DNA from: Bacillota bacterium
Lineage (GTDB): Bacteria; Bacillota; Clostridia; Lachnospirales; Lachnospiraceae
NCBI GenBank assembly: GCA_023421075.1
Contig: JAEZUM010000060.1
Coordinates: 80,660 to 144,659, forward strand
Direction of reading: 5' to 3'
DNA: 64,000 nt
Below are positions 33,774 through 41,271 of the stretch, in pieces; the first letter of the stretch is position 1, and every line of letters starts with the position of its first letter. Under the pieces are notes generated by a model. That model was not told the DNA's origin and made no database searches. It saw only the letters and a list, made by a program, of their open reading frames with translations. The position numbers and the translations under genes were made by a program.

Positions 33774-34124
33774 TTACTTTATTTTATTTGTCACCTTTTT
33801 CATCGCATTATTCACCTCTTGGCTAACCGATTCTTGATACAGTTGTGCATAGGTTTTTGAATCTTTAATAAGCTCGTCACAGAATGCTGCTACATCATTC
33901 CCAGTCACATCGAGTACCCCTTTCCCCATAGCCGCACCCTCTGTAAAGAGATCGACGATGCCCGTGAGTAATCCGGTGCCCTCTGTTAACTCAACCGGCC
34001 CAACCTTAAAGAGATATTTTTGAATCTCTTTATATACGATCTGATATTCCGCAGGGAGCGCCTTCACTCGTGCCATATGTGCTCTCCATTCCTTCTTACC
34101 TTCGATGATATCCTGTATACTCAT
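33774..34124 (-). CDS. DUF1048 family protein (second copy)
   Basis: 116 residues, soluble and helical. ALPAEYQIVYKEIQKYLF and GAAMGKGVLDVTGNDVAAFCDELIKD are the two conserved DUF1048 blocks, also present in its neighbour (KLPAEYQAAWDKIKENIW; EVLGYDIKGFCMALVGE). A tandem duplication that has diverged. DUF1048 genes commonly follow a PadR regulator; role unknown. Confidence 0.85.
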   Translation of the reverse strand: MSIQDIIEGKKEWRAHMARVKALPAEYQIVYKEIQKYLFKVGPVELTEGTGLLTGIVDLFTEGAAMGKGVLDVTGNDVAAFCDELIKDSKTYAQLYQESVSQEVNNAMKKVTNKIK

Positions 34125-34137
34125 ATTGTTTTTCCTC

Positions 34138-34485
34138 CTATTTACCTAATTTTTTAGCTACATTATGATTGAGCTGCTCACGCCACTTATCCTGATAAGA
34201 TTTCGCTCCTTCTTCACCGACCAAGGCCATGCAAAAGCCCTTAATATCATAACCCAAAACCTCCTGAATACTCTGTCCGTCTGCAGCTGTTTCTTCCAGC
34301 AGGCCAAGTACGCCGTCAAGAATCGGCATTAAATTGCGACCGGTAAAATCAGAATGAGGCCAAATATTCTCCTTGATTTTGTCCCATGCCGCCTGATATT
34401 CGGCCGGCAGCTTTTTGGCTCGTGCTTCAAATGATTTATACTCCTTTGTCATGTCACTTCCTGTGACCTTCTCCCAAAAATTCAT
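34138..34485 (-). CDS. DUF1048 family protein (first copy)
   Basis: 115 residues, similar throughout to the copy 13 bases downstream. Its start overlaps the PadR stop by four bases (ATGA), so it is translationally coupled to the regulator, which suggests the two proteins work together. Confidence 0.85.
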   Translation of the reverse strand: MNFWEKVTGSDMTKEYKSFEARAKKLPAEYQAAWDKIKENIWPHSDFTGRNLMPILDGVLGLLEETAADGQSIQEVLGYDIKGFCMALVGEEGAKSYQDKWREQLNHNVAKKLGK

Positions 34486-34808
34486 AGTTTTCTCTCCTTT
34501 AACTCATTTATTTTTGATGATACAAATTCCCATCTGTCCCAGAACCTTCTTAATTCCTCTCGTCCTGCGTCATTCAGCGAGAAAAACTTTCGCGGCGGCC
34601 CCATGTCGGATGGTTTCTTTTCGATGTCCACTAGTTTATTCTTTTCAAGCCGCACTAAGATGGTATATACCGTTCCATCGACTACGTCCGAAAATCCAAG
34701 GGCATTCAACCTTTTTGTAATCTCGTAACCGTAGATTTCTTCATGACTAATGATTTCAAGAACACAGCCCTCCAGTACACCCTTTAACATTTCCGTGATG
34801 TTTTCCAA
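34482..34808 (-). CDS. PadR-family regulator
   Basis: 108 residues with the PadR winged helix (ISHEEIYGYEITKRLNALGFSDVVDGTVYTILVRLEKNKLVDIE and PPRKFFSLNDAGREEL). Such regulators repress multidrug or phenolic-acid responses. First gene of the unit with two DUF1048 genes; the DrrAB-type exporter downstream is the likely regulated function. Confidence 0.9.
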   Translation of the reverse strand: MENITEMLKGVLEGCVLEIISHEEIYGYEITKRLNALGFSDVVDGTVYTILVRLEKNKLVDIEKKPSDMGPPRKFFSLNDAGREELRRFWDRWEFVSSKINELKERKL

Positions 34809-34855
34809 TTAAATCACCTCTCTACTATGTTGTATTACTGATATTCTGTATTACT

Positions 34856-34886
34856 TACTACTGCTATATAGTAACACGTAGTAGTA
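34856..34886. promoter_or_regulatory. Candidate PadR operator
   Basis: TACTACT and AGTAGTA form a perfect 7-base inverted repeat with a 17-base spacer, overlapping the -10 and spacer of the PadR promoter. PadR-type sites are often ATGT...ACAT, so the match is positional rather than by consensus. Confidence 0.45.
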
Positions 34887-34896
34887 TTGTTGTCAA
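34868..34896 (-). promoter_or_regulatory. Promoter of the PadR-DUF1048 unit
   Basis: On the - strand TTGACA (34896-34891), 17 bases, TACTAT (34873-34868). Confidence 0.6.
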
Positions 34897-34966
34897 TAGG
34901 TTATATAAAATAATTTCATCGGATTATAGTCTTCCATAAAGATTGTGCGCATGCTGGGCGCAGCGT

Positions 34967-35010
34967 AAAAAAGAACAGACTTCCCTGTATAATTACAAGG
35001 TATCTGTTCT
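34967..35010 (-). terminator. Terminator of the Fe-S protein gene
   Basis: AGAACAGA/TCTGTTCT with inner CCTTG/CAAGG-like pairing; a T-run follows on the - strand, 22 bases past the stop. Confidence 0.78.
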
Positions 35011-35031
35011 CGTTTATTATTCATATTTTGC

Positions 35032-36309
35032 TTACTGATTCTTTGCTTTCGATAAAATTTTATCCAGATAAATTGATTTGAACTGTTTGCTTGCCATGAT
35101 CTGTTTTACCGGTGGCAGCTTCAGAATCACTCCGAACACTGCTGCCATGGCACGATGATTGGCAAAAGCCTGGTTATCAAAAACGAGATTTTGTAGAGTT
35201 CCTTTCTCGATTGCCTGCAATACAAATCGATGGGTGCTATTCACAGGCGTAATGACCTGAACCTCTCTTCGAACCAATTCAATCGCATTCTTGTGACAGC
35301 TTCGCACACATACACCACAGCCAAGACAGATCTCATGATCAACCGCAGCTACCCTCTTACCATTATTCAAGTCGGTCATGGTAATTGCCAATACCGGACA
35401 TACCTTTTCACATTTACCACATCCTACACAATCGTTCGAAATCTTCGGAATATAATTTGTAGTAGCTACCGGTTGCATCGGACTGAATTTTCTGGCAGCC
35501 TGCAAGGCTTCACAGCAACAACCGCAACAATTACAGATAAAGGCAGGAGCTTCCCGTACATTTTCACCGATTTGTACCAGATTCGATGAATAGGAGCGTT
35601 CTAAAACATCCATAGCTTCTTTCTTGTCAATCAGCCTGGCATGATGACCATGCTCCGCAAGAGAGCGCGCGACATTTCCGAAGGTAAGACAAACATCCAG
35701 TGGAGCATCAATCTCACAGGGATGACCTGCGTGCAGCATCTTATGCCTGCAATAGCAGGTTCCAAGGCCGATATGAGTTGCCTCCTCAATAATATGACTG
35801 GCTCTTTCGTAATCCAGAATATGAATTGTGTTTTCCGAAGTCAATACCGGTTCCTGGACATAGACTCGTCCAAGATAAGTCTCTGTTGCAAAGAACAAAT
35901 CCTTAACAAAATCCTCTTCCACATTCATATATTGATAATACAACTCACTCAAGTACTTCTGATCAAGATCACCTCTCGTACGCATCAATGCAAATTCAAT
36001 AAACCCGGCCATCGGCGGCGGCATTACAAATTGTCGCGTACCCTTATAATACGAATCGACAAGTAAAGCCTTCTCGCAAAGATGCTCTAAAAAGGCTTCC
36101 GCCTTCCCTTCACTGGTATTCCAGATCTTTGCAGCCTTTTTAGCGGTAAAAGGACGGATCGGCAACCGGGCTACCCATTTTGCCTCCTTTTCTGTATAAA
36201 GAACCTGCAGGATCTTATATAAATTTTCCGTTGGCGGGGCTCCTTGTGTAAACCAATTGATTCTCTCTTCCAGATTCTTATAGGCATCTTTGCTCGTAAT
36301 ATGTCCCAT
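35032..36309 (-). CDS. Winged-helix/4Fe-4S ferredoxin-type protein
   Basis: 425 residues. The N-terminal ~100 residues look like a winged helix (FTAKKAAKIWNTSEGKAEAFLEHLCEKALLV). A middle Cys/His block (GLGTCYCRHKMLHAGHPCEIDAPLDVCLTFG) and an unusual CNCCGCCCEAL cluster follow. Near the C-terminus are two classic 4Fe-4S motifs, CVGCGKCEKVCP and CLGCGVCVRSCHKNA; the second ends in CH rather than CP. Similar proteins occur in anaerobes as putative electron carriers or redox regulators. Single gene, cytoplasmic. Confidence 0.8.
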   Translation of the reverse strand: MGHITSKDAYKNLEERINWFTQGAPPTENLYKILQVLYTEKEAKWVARLPIRPFTAKKAAKIWNTSEGKAEAFLEHLCEKALLVDSYYKGTRQFVMPPPMAGFIEFALMRTRGDLDQKYLSELYYQYMNVEEDFVKDLFFATETYLGRVYVQEPVLTSENTIHILDYERASHIIEEATHIGLGTCYCRHKMLHAGHPCEIDAPLDVCLTFGNVARSLAEHGHHARLIDKKEAMDVLERSYSSNLVQIGENVREAPAFICNCCGCCCEALQAARKFSPMQPVATTNYIPKISNDCVGCGKCEKVCPVLAITMTDLNNGKRVAAVDHEICLGCGVCVRSCHKNAIELVRREVQVITPVNSTHRFVLQAIEKGTLQNLVFDNQAFANHRAMAAVFGVILKLPPVKQIMASKQFKSIYLDKILSKAKNQ

Positions 36310-36385
36310 GGCGTATCCTTCCTTATTTTATTTGCTACCAATAGAATGTATATCAGATATTTGGTTTATTTACTATAACGAGAAG

Positions 36386-37396
36386 CTAGCGTACATTTTC
36401 CGCTCCCTTCCGCTCTCTTTTCACCTCATACATTGATTGATCTGCCTTTTCAATCAAAACCTCCAGTTCAATTCCATCTTCACTGAATAAAGCATATCCG
36501 ATGCTTGCTCTGAGATTAATCTCATTTCCTTCAAATTCGAAAGGCTTTGTAATTTCCCTATCCATGCTCTGTATTAATAATCTGATCTCGTTCCGGTCTG
36601 ATATGCTTGCAGCAATGACTGCAAATTCATCTCCTCCAAGCCTGGAGACAGTATCTTTTTCACTCAGTTTGCTACTAATACGCAAAGCAAGTTCTTTGAT
36701 TGCAGCATCGCCTGCACGATGTCCGTAATTATCGTTGATACCCTTTAATCCATCCATGTCAATTGAAATAATTCCGAAATTATTCTTATCATTTGCAGCC
36801 TTTGATAGCTTTTGACGGAGACGGTCATAGAACAAGGATCGGTTTGAGATTCCGGTCAGGCTGTCATGCGTTGCTTTATGAAACAACTCACTTTCCTCAT
36901 TCTTCATAGCATTAAACATAGAGGCAGCTATGAGACCTGACATCAGCTCCAACGTAGTGATGTCCTCCTCTTGGAAATGACCGACATTTTTTGAAAGCAC
37001 CTTCATAATCCCAACAACATCATCCTTGTAGATGAGCGGCACTACTATCATTGAGTTGAGACCAATTTTTCTGCAAGCAGCTTTGTTCACACGGTCATCA
37101 TTTTCCGTATCATTACTGATTAAGGGCACCCTTTTTTTAATACATTCTCCCGAGAGACTGTTTTCAATATTTAATCGTAAACCAAGAAATTTGTCAGCAA
37201 TTCCGGAAACAGCACTATACACTAGTTCCTTTTGCTCGATTAATTCGATAGAAGCCCCATCTGCATTCGTAATGATCTGGCTCCTCTGAGTCACTAAATT
37301 CATAATGCTGCTTAAATCCATTCCTAACTGAGCAATTTCGGTTTGTACATTAATAATTTCCATTAGTTTGTTCGTGCTAACGCTGCCTTGGTTCAT
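36386..37396 (-). CDS. GAF-GGDEF diguanylate cyclase
   Basis: 336 residues: a GAF sensor at about 20-160 and a GGDEF domain at about 170-335 with intact RLGGDEFAVIA and the substrate-binding DMDGLKGINDNYGHRAGDAAI. It should make cyclic di-GMP in the cytoplasm. Starts 2 bases after the Spo0E-like gene, so both are one transcript whose leader region adjoins a Fur box; iron-linked control of c-di-GMP is possible (inference). Confidence 0.88.
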   Translation of the reverse strand: MNQGSVSTNKLMEIINVQTEIAQLGMDLSSIMNLVTQRSQIITNADGASIELIEQKELVYSAVSGIADKFLGLRLNIENSLSGECIKKRVPLISNDTENDDRVNKAACRKIGLNSMIVVPLIYKDDVVGIMKVLSKNVGHFQEEDITTLELMSGLIAASMFNAMKNEESELFHKATHDSLTGISNRSLFYDRLRQKLSKAANDKNNFGIISIDMDGLKGINDNYGHRAGDAAIKELALRISSKLSEKDTVSRLGGDEFAVIAASISDRNEIRLLIQSMDREITKPFEFEGNEINLRASIGYALFSEDGIELEVLIEKADQSMYEVKRERKGAENVR

Positions 37397-37398
37397 TG

Positions 37399-37569
37399 TT
37401 ATTTACATTCCTTTTCAAATTTATTATTTTTATGAGCTTCATTTACAATTTCTTGACTTAATCTCAGTTTATCCCACTGATTTTCCTCGGTTAATATATT
37501 CTTATTGATCCGAATTAGCTTCTCTATCACAGCCTGCAGTCCATCATCATCGGTTATCAATTCACTCAT
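37399..37569 (-). CDS. Spo0E-like aspartyl-phosphate phosphatase, small
   Basis: 56 residues if the ATG at 37569 is used (AAGG 11 bases upstream); an in-frame ATG at 37620 lies inside the Fur box and has no ribosome site. Two helices, AVIEKLIRINKNIL and KLRLSQEIVNEAHKN, are separated by a turn; LSQE matches the SQELDxxI signature of Spo0E proteins, but the following Leu-Asp is Ile-Val, so activity is uncertain. Spo0E proteins dephosphorylate Spo0A and delay sporulation. Confidence 0.5.
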   Translation of the reverse strand: MSELITDDDGLQAVIEKLIRINKNILTEENQWDKLRLSQEIVNEAHKNNKFEKECK

Positions 37570-37606
37570 TTTCTCAATAACCTTGTAGAAAGACGATCTA
37601 AAATTA

Positions 37607-37625
37607 ATAATGATTATCATTATTG
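37607..37625. promoter_or_regulatory. Fur box
   Basis: AATAATGAT-T-ATCATTATT, a perfect 19-base palindrome matching 16 of 19 positions of the Fur consensus. It overlaps the -35 of the cytochrome b5-like gene and is close to the divergent Spo0E-like gene. Confidence 0.75.
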
Positions 37626-37651
37626 ACTTCTATATTATTAATATGTATAAT
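37623..37651 (+). promoter_or_regulatory. Promoter of the cytochrome b5-like lipoprotein gene
   Basis: TTGACT (37623-37628), 17-base spacer, TATAAT (37646-37651), 30 bases before the start codon. The Fur box covers the first three bases of the -35, so iron-bound Fur should block it. Confidence 0.82.
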
Positions 37652-37680
37652 ATTAACATCAATATAAAAGGAGTGATCAA

Positions 37681-38037
37681 ATGAAACGATTAAAATTAAC
37701 TATAGTATGTATTATGGTATTATCATCCGTATTCTTAATAAGCTGTTCTAAAAAGGAAAATGATAGTTCAGATGTTGTATCCGAAAATGTCACAAATAGC
37801 CCCGATACTCAAACCTTTACTCTTGAGGACTTAAAAACATATGATGGTCAAAATGGCAATCCTGCATATGTAGCAATAGATGGTATCGTATATGATGTAT
37901 CAGATGTGGAAGCATGGAAAAATGGCAAGCATAAAAACGGCCTTACTGCAGGTGCTGACTTAACAGATCAATTAGGCGACTCGCCACATGGAGCTAAGGT
38001 ATTAAAAGATTTACCCGTAGTAGGAAAACTTGAATAA
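37681..38037 (+). CDS. Cytochrome b5-like haem-binding lipoprotein
   Basis: 118 residues. Signal peptide with lipobox FLISC (Cys about 22), then an acidic linker and a cytochrome b5-fold domain: FTLEDLKTYDGQNGNPAYVAIDGIVYDVSDVEAWKNGKHKNG, with His in GKHKNG and a second in DSPHGAKVL as likely axial ligands. It sits on the outer face of the membrane. Strong AAAAGGAG. Iron-regulated by position of the Fur box; a role in haem or electron transfer at the cell surface is inferred. Confidence 0.85.
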   Translation: MKRLKLTIVCIMVLSSVFLISCSKKENDSSDVVSENVTNSPDTQTFTLEDLKTYDGQNGNPAYVAIDGIVYDVSDVEAWKNGKHKNGLTAGADLTDQLGDSPHGAKVLKDLPVVGKLE

Positions 38038-38054
38038 TCTTGTTAAAGAGAACC

Positions 38055-38112
38055 GGCTCATTGAAATTTTACTGTTCGTGATACAGTTAATAATTTCAAT
38101 GGGCCTGTTTTT
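38055..38112 (+). terminator. Terminator of the cytochrome b5-like gene
   Basis: CATTGAAATT/AATTTCAATG with an inner ACTG/CAGT pair, then GTTTTT. Confidence 0.75.
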
Positions 38113-38251
38113 ATGAGTTATGGCTTGCTAACGAATGAAAGTTATTGATGCCAATATTTCCTCTGATGCAGAAGATGTTCTTCCGATATATTTGCAACAA
38201 TGACTACCTCCAGCCGTAATTTTCTGATATTTGATACTTCATTCGATCGTA

Positions 38252-38650
38252 TTATACAATATGAATTAGTATCGCAACAAGAAGTACTACCGCAATTCCT
38301 CGATGAAGCATTAACCATGCTTTACTCCTTGTTTTTTGTAACTGTCCGTATACACCCAATCCAACTTGTAATAGCATAACTCCTGCAGCAATACACCCAG
38401 TTACACTGATACCAAATCGACTAAACTGCAAATAGAAATGAACTAAAATCAATAATATCGTAGCACCACCAAAATACTTATGATTCTTTACAAAGAATTT
38501 TAGTATTTTCATAAAAATCTTGTAAAATCCTTCATTCTTTTTTAGTGTATTCCGATAATTCCGATTCAAAAATTTAAAGCAAAAATTAAGTGCTGCAAGA
38601 ACATAGAATACAATGATTAGAAATCCAAATAATTCTCCCAAATCTTCCAT
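38252..38650 (-). CDS. Small four-helix membrane protein, cytochrome b-like
   Basis: 132 residues from ATG 38650 (AGGAGGAAG upstream; an earlier ATG at 38689 has none). Four membrane helices with His residues at similar depths: NHKYFGG, ILVHFYLQF, AWLMLHRGI and ILIHIV, the arrangement of membrane haem-b proteins. It lies downstream of the Fur-controlled cytochrome b5-like lipoprotein, convergent with it. Pairing of the two is plausible but unproven; another reading is a DUF-type membrane protein. Confidence 0.6.
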   Translation of the reverse strand: MEDLGELFGFLIIVFYVLAALNFCFKFLNRNYRNTLKKNEGFYKIFMKILKFFVKNHKYFGGATILLILVHFYLQFSRFGISVTGCIAAGVMLLQVGLGVYGQLQKTRSKAWLMLHRGIAVVLLVAILIHIV

Positions 38651-38822
38651 AGAACTTCCTCCTAAGTATAATAGAATGTTTTGCTCCATTATGCGCCGTG
38701 CAACTTTAATAGGTATATAATAATTTATATTATATCAAAAGCAAACAACTAAACAAGAAATTATTTCAACATATACTTTACTAATAATTTTAGGTGTCCT
38801 TCAAAACAAATCCATGTCTGCT

Positions 38823-40181
38823 TCAACATGTTGCTTCATTTTTTGTCTGCTTTCTAGTCAAGAGGATATACCAGGCAGTTAATACCAACCCCTTAAAGAT
38901 ACTGGATATACTGATTGCCCACCATATTCCGTCAAGTCCAAGGCTTGTGGAAGATAGAATAATCGCACTTGGTATACGGAGCGCATTGAATAAAATACCT
39001 ACGATGGAGGGTGGCATTGTCCTTCCTAGACCGTTGAATGCACCCGCGGTTGTTATCTCAATACACATAAACAGCTGTGACAGTCCCAATATCTTAAGAT
39101 ATTGAATTCCGTAAAGTATCGCCTCTTCGTCCTGTAGGAAGAAGGAAAATAAGGTTCTTGAACCAAAGAATAATAACGCAGTTGCAAAGATTCCGAGGAT
39201 GGAGACAATAACCATCCCGATCCTATATCCTCTTCTTACCCTCTCCCATTTCTGCGCCCCGTAATTCTGACCAACAAAAGCACTCATTGCAGTCTGGAAC
39301 CCTCCGGCGGTCATCCACGAGATTGCTTCAATCTGCGATCCCACTTTTTGTACTGCGATTGGGGTAGGCCCCCATCCCGCAATAATTCTTGCCAACACCA
39401 TTGCAATAATAGAAAAGAATCCGCTCTGAAAGGCGGCAGGTAATCCAAGTTTAACAATCCTTTGGATGTGGAACAGGTCCGGTTTATGTAATAAATGAAT
39501 ATCCGAAAAAATAGCAGTGGTCTTTCTTGCAATTATTGCGAAGAGAAGGGTTGCCACTACTTGAGAAATAACAGTAGCAATCGCTGCACCGACCACTTCC
39601 AGCCTGGGAAACGGACCAATTCCCATGATCAACAGTGGATCCAGAATCAAATTGGTGATGAGTCCAATGGAGTTAATAATAAACGGAGTTTTACTATCTC
39701 CATATCCATTAAAGATAGCAGTAAATATAGGATTTATGAAAAAGAATACAAAGCCACAGGAAACAATAACCAGATAATTTATCGTGGCTTCTATAATTCC
39801 TTCCTCACCGAGATTGAAAAAGTCGACTAATCCTTTACGAAAAACGATCATAATAACTCCGTATATGAGAGCAAGGCATATCCCCATCTGGATACTGTGC
39901 TTAATATACTTCTTTACTTCCTTCATGTCCCTCTGTCCTGTGGACTGTGCTACCCCTACCTCTGCTCCGATTTTTGGTATCAATATAAATGCATGTGCAA
40001 GCCAAGTGAAAAACCCGGCTGTACCGACTGCTGCGACTGCTCCGGTACCTATCCTGCCGACCCAAAGCATATCGATCAGGTTATATGCCATTTGCACAAA
40101 GCTAGTTCCCATAATCGGAAGCGCCAGTTTAAACAATGTTTTGGCTATACTTCCCTCTGTTAGGTTTAATGTCCTCTTCAT
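38823..40181 (-). CDS. MATE-family multidrug/Na+ antiporter
   Basis: 452 residues, twelve helices in two halves. TEGSIAKTLFKLALPIMGTSFVQMAYNLIDMLWVGRIGTGAVAAVG is the standard MATE N-terminus; the second half repeats it as RIVKLGLPAAFQSGFFSIIAMVLARII and contains GQNYGAQKWERVRRG. Exports cations or drugs, or flavin-like compounds in some relatives. Single gene with no adjacent regulator. Confidence 0.92.
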   Translation of the reverse strand: MKRTLNLTEGSIAKTLFKLALPIMGTSFVQMAYNLIDMLWVGRIGTGAVAAVGTAGFFTWLAHAFILIPKIGAEVGVAQSTGQRDMKEVKKYIKHSIQMGICLALIYGVIMIVFRKGLVDFFNLGEEGIIEATINYLVIVSCGFVFFFINPIFTAIFNGYGDSKTPFIINSIGLITNLILDPLLIMGIGPFPRLEVVGAAIATVISQVVATLLFAIIARKTTAIFSDIHLLHKPDLFHIQRIVKLGLPAAFQSGFFSIIAMVLARIIAGWGPTPIAVQKVGSQIEAISWMTAGGFQTAMSAFVGQNYGAQKWERVRRGYRIGMVIVSILGIFATALLFFGSRTLFSFFLQDEEAILYGIQYLKILGLSQLFMCIEITTAGAFNGLGRTMPPSIVGILFNALRIPSAIILSSTSLGLDGIWWAISISSIFKGLVLTAWYILLTRKQTKNEATC

Positions 40182-40242
40182 TTCCTCTTATCTCCCGTTC
40201 CTTCCTGCAAGCACTCTGTAAGTCTTATTCTTGTGTTATTTC

Positions 40243-40291
40243 GAAAAAAATTCTGTAGATAAATTCATCCAAATGAATCTATCCACAGATT
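40243..40291 (-). terminator. Terminator of the metallophosphoesterase gene
   Basis: ATCTGTgGATAgATTCAT and ATGAATTTATCTACAGAA, a long near-perfect stem with loop TTGG; TTTTTTT follows on the - strand. Confidence 0.85.
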
Positions 40292-40313
40292 ATGAGATGC
40301 AATAACAACCCTG

Positions 40314-41015
40314 TTATATATATTCAACATATGTTTCAATACAATCCTTTGTAATATTAATCACGCGAAAACCAAAATTCGTTGAACCAATTTTTAAGGA
40401 ATCCGAATTTTGATCAAGTTGATATAATAAGGAGGGCGTAACATACTGTTTCCGATTACCGGCATGAATTTCTTGCTCCCAATGATAGTGACCGCTAAAA
40501 ATTGATATTTTATTCTTTGTTTTATCTAGTATGCGGCAGACCTCATCTCTGTTTAATAACGGAAACATTCGATCCATAACCGTATTGCCGCAATCTATAA
40601 TAGGATGATGTAAGAATATCAGGATATCCTTTTCATTATGAAGTAGCTGCTCTTCCATCCATAGCAATTGCTCATTATCTATCTTCCCCATGCCAGAATC
40701 CAAATAAAGAACAAGAAACTCTTCCAAGTGTTCCACAAAATATGGTTTCTTAAGGCCCGATAGGTGAAATGCTTCCTTGGGATCATGATTACCACTAACA
40801 AACCTTATCGTACCACATAGCTCCTGCAGCTTATTCATTACTATTTCGAAAGATTCGTTTGCATCAGCAACATCACCGGTGACAACGAGCTTGTCAAATG
40901 GAATATTACGCGCGTATAGTAGAAACTTACTGAAATTATCTTCCGGACTTAGTAATGCTAATTCCGGGTCATTATTATCTATGTGAAGGTCGGTAATTTG
41001 AATAATCGTCTGCAT
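40314..41015 (-). CDS. Calcineurin-like metallophosphoesterase, CpdA type
   Basis: 233 residues with all five metal-binding motifs: DLHID, GDVAD, GNHD, the His pair in FLHHPIID and GHYHWE. Matches the class III cyclic-nucleotide phosphodiesterase (CpdA) family, but many relatives act on other phosphodiesters. Cytoplasmic; single gene. Confidence 0.85.
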   Translation of the reverse strand: MQTIIQITDLHIDNNDPELALLSPEDNFSKFLLYARNIPFDKLVVTGDVADANESFEIVMNKLQELCGTIRFVSGNHDPKEAFHLSGLKKPYFVEHLEEFLVLYLDSGMGKIDNEQLLWMEEQLLHNEKDILIFLHHPIIDCGNTVMDRMFPLLNRDEVCRILDKTKNKISIFSGHYHWEQEIHAGNRKQYVTPSLLYQLDQNSDSLKIGSTNFGFRVINITKDCIETYVEYI

Positions 41016-41194
41016 ACTATATACCTTTCATTATCACAATATCAATCAATTTCTGCTTCGTCATCTTCTATTATATATTCCCGGAAGGATAACTACAACT
41101 ATCTCTTTTCCGTTTTAGGTGTCCGTCTTCCACTTATGCTGGTAACGCTCTATGAAACGTGCCCGGCTACCGGTATCCCAGCAATTCGTATACA

Positions 41195-41244
41195 GTAAAA
41201 TACCCCCTGATATGTTCAATCCAAGCATATCAAGAGGTATTTTA
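41195..41244 (-). terminator. Terminator of the hcp gene
   Basis: TAAAATACC...GGTATTTTA with inner TGATATG/CATATCA; a T-rich tract follows on the - strand. Confidence 0.75.
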
Positions 41245-41271
41245 TGTTTTACTATATATTTTATATAAGGA

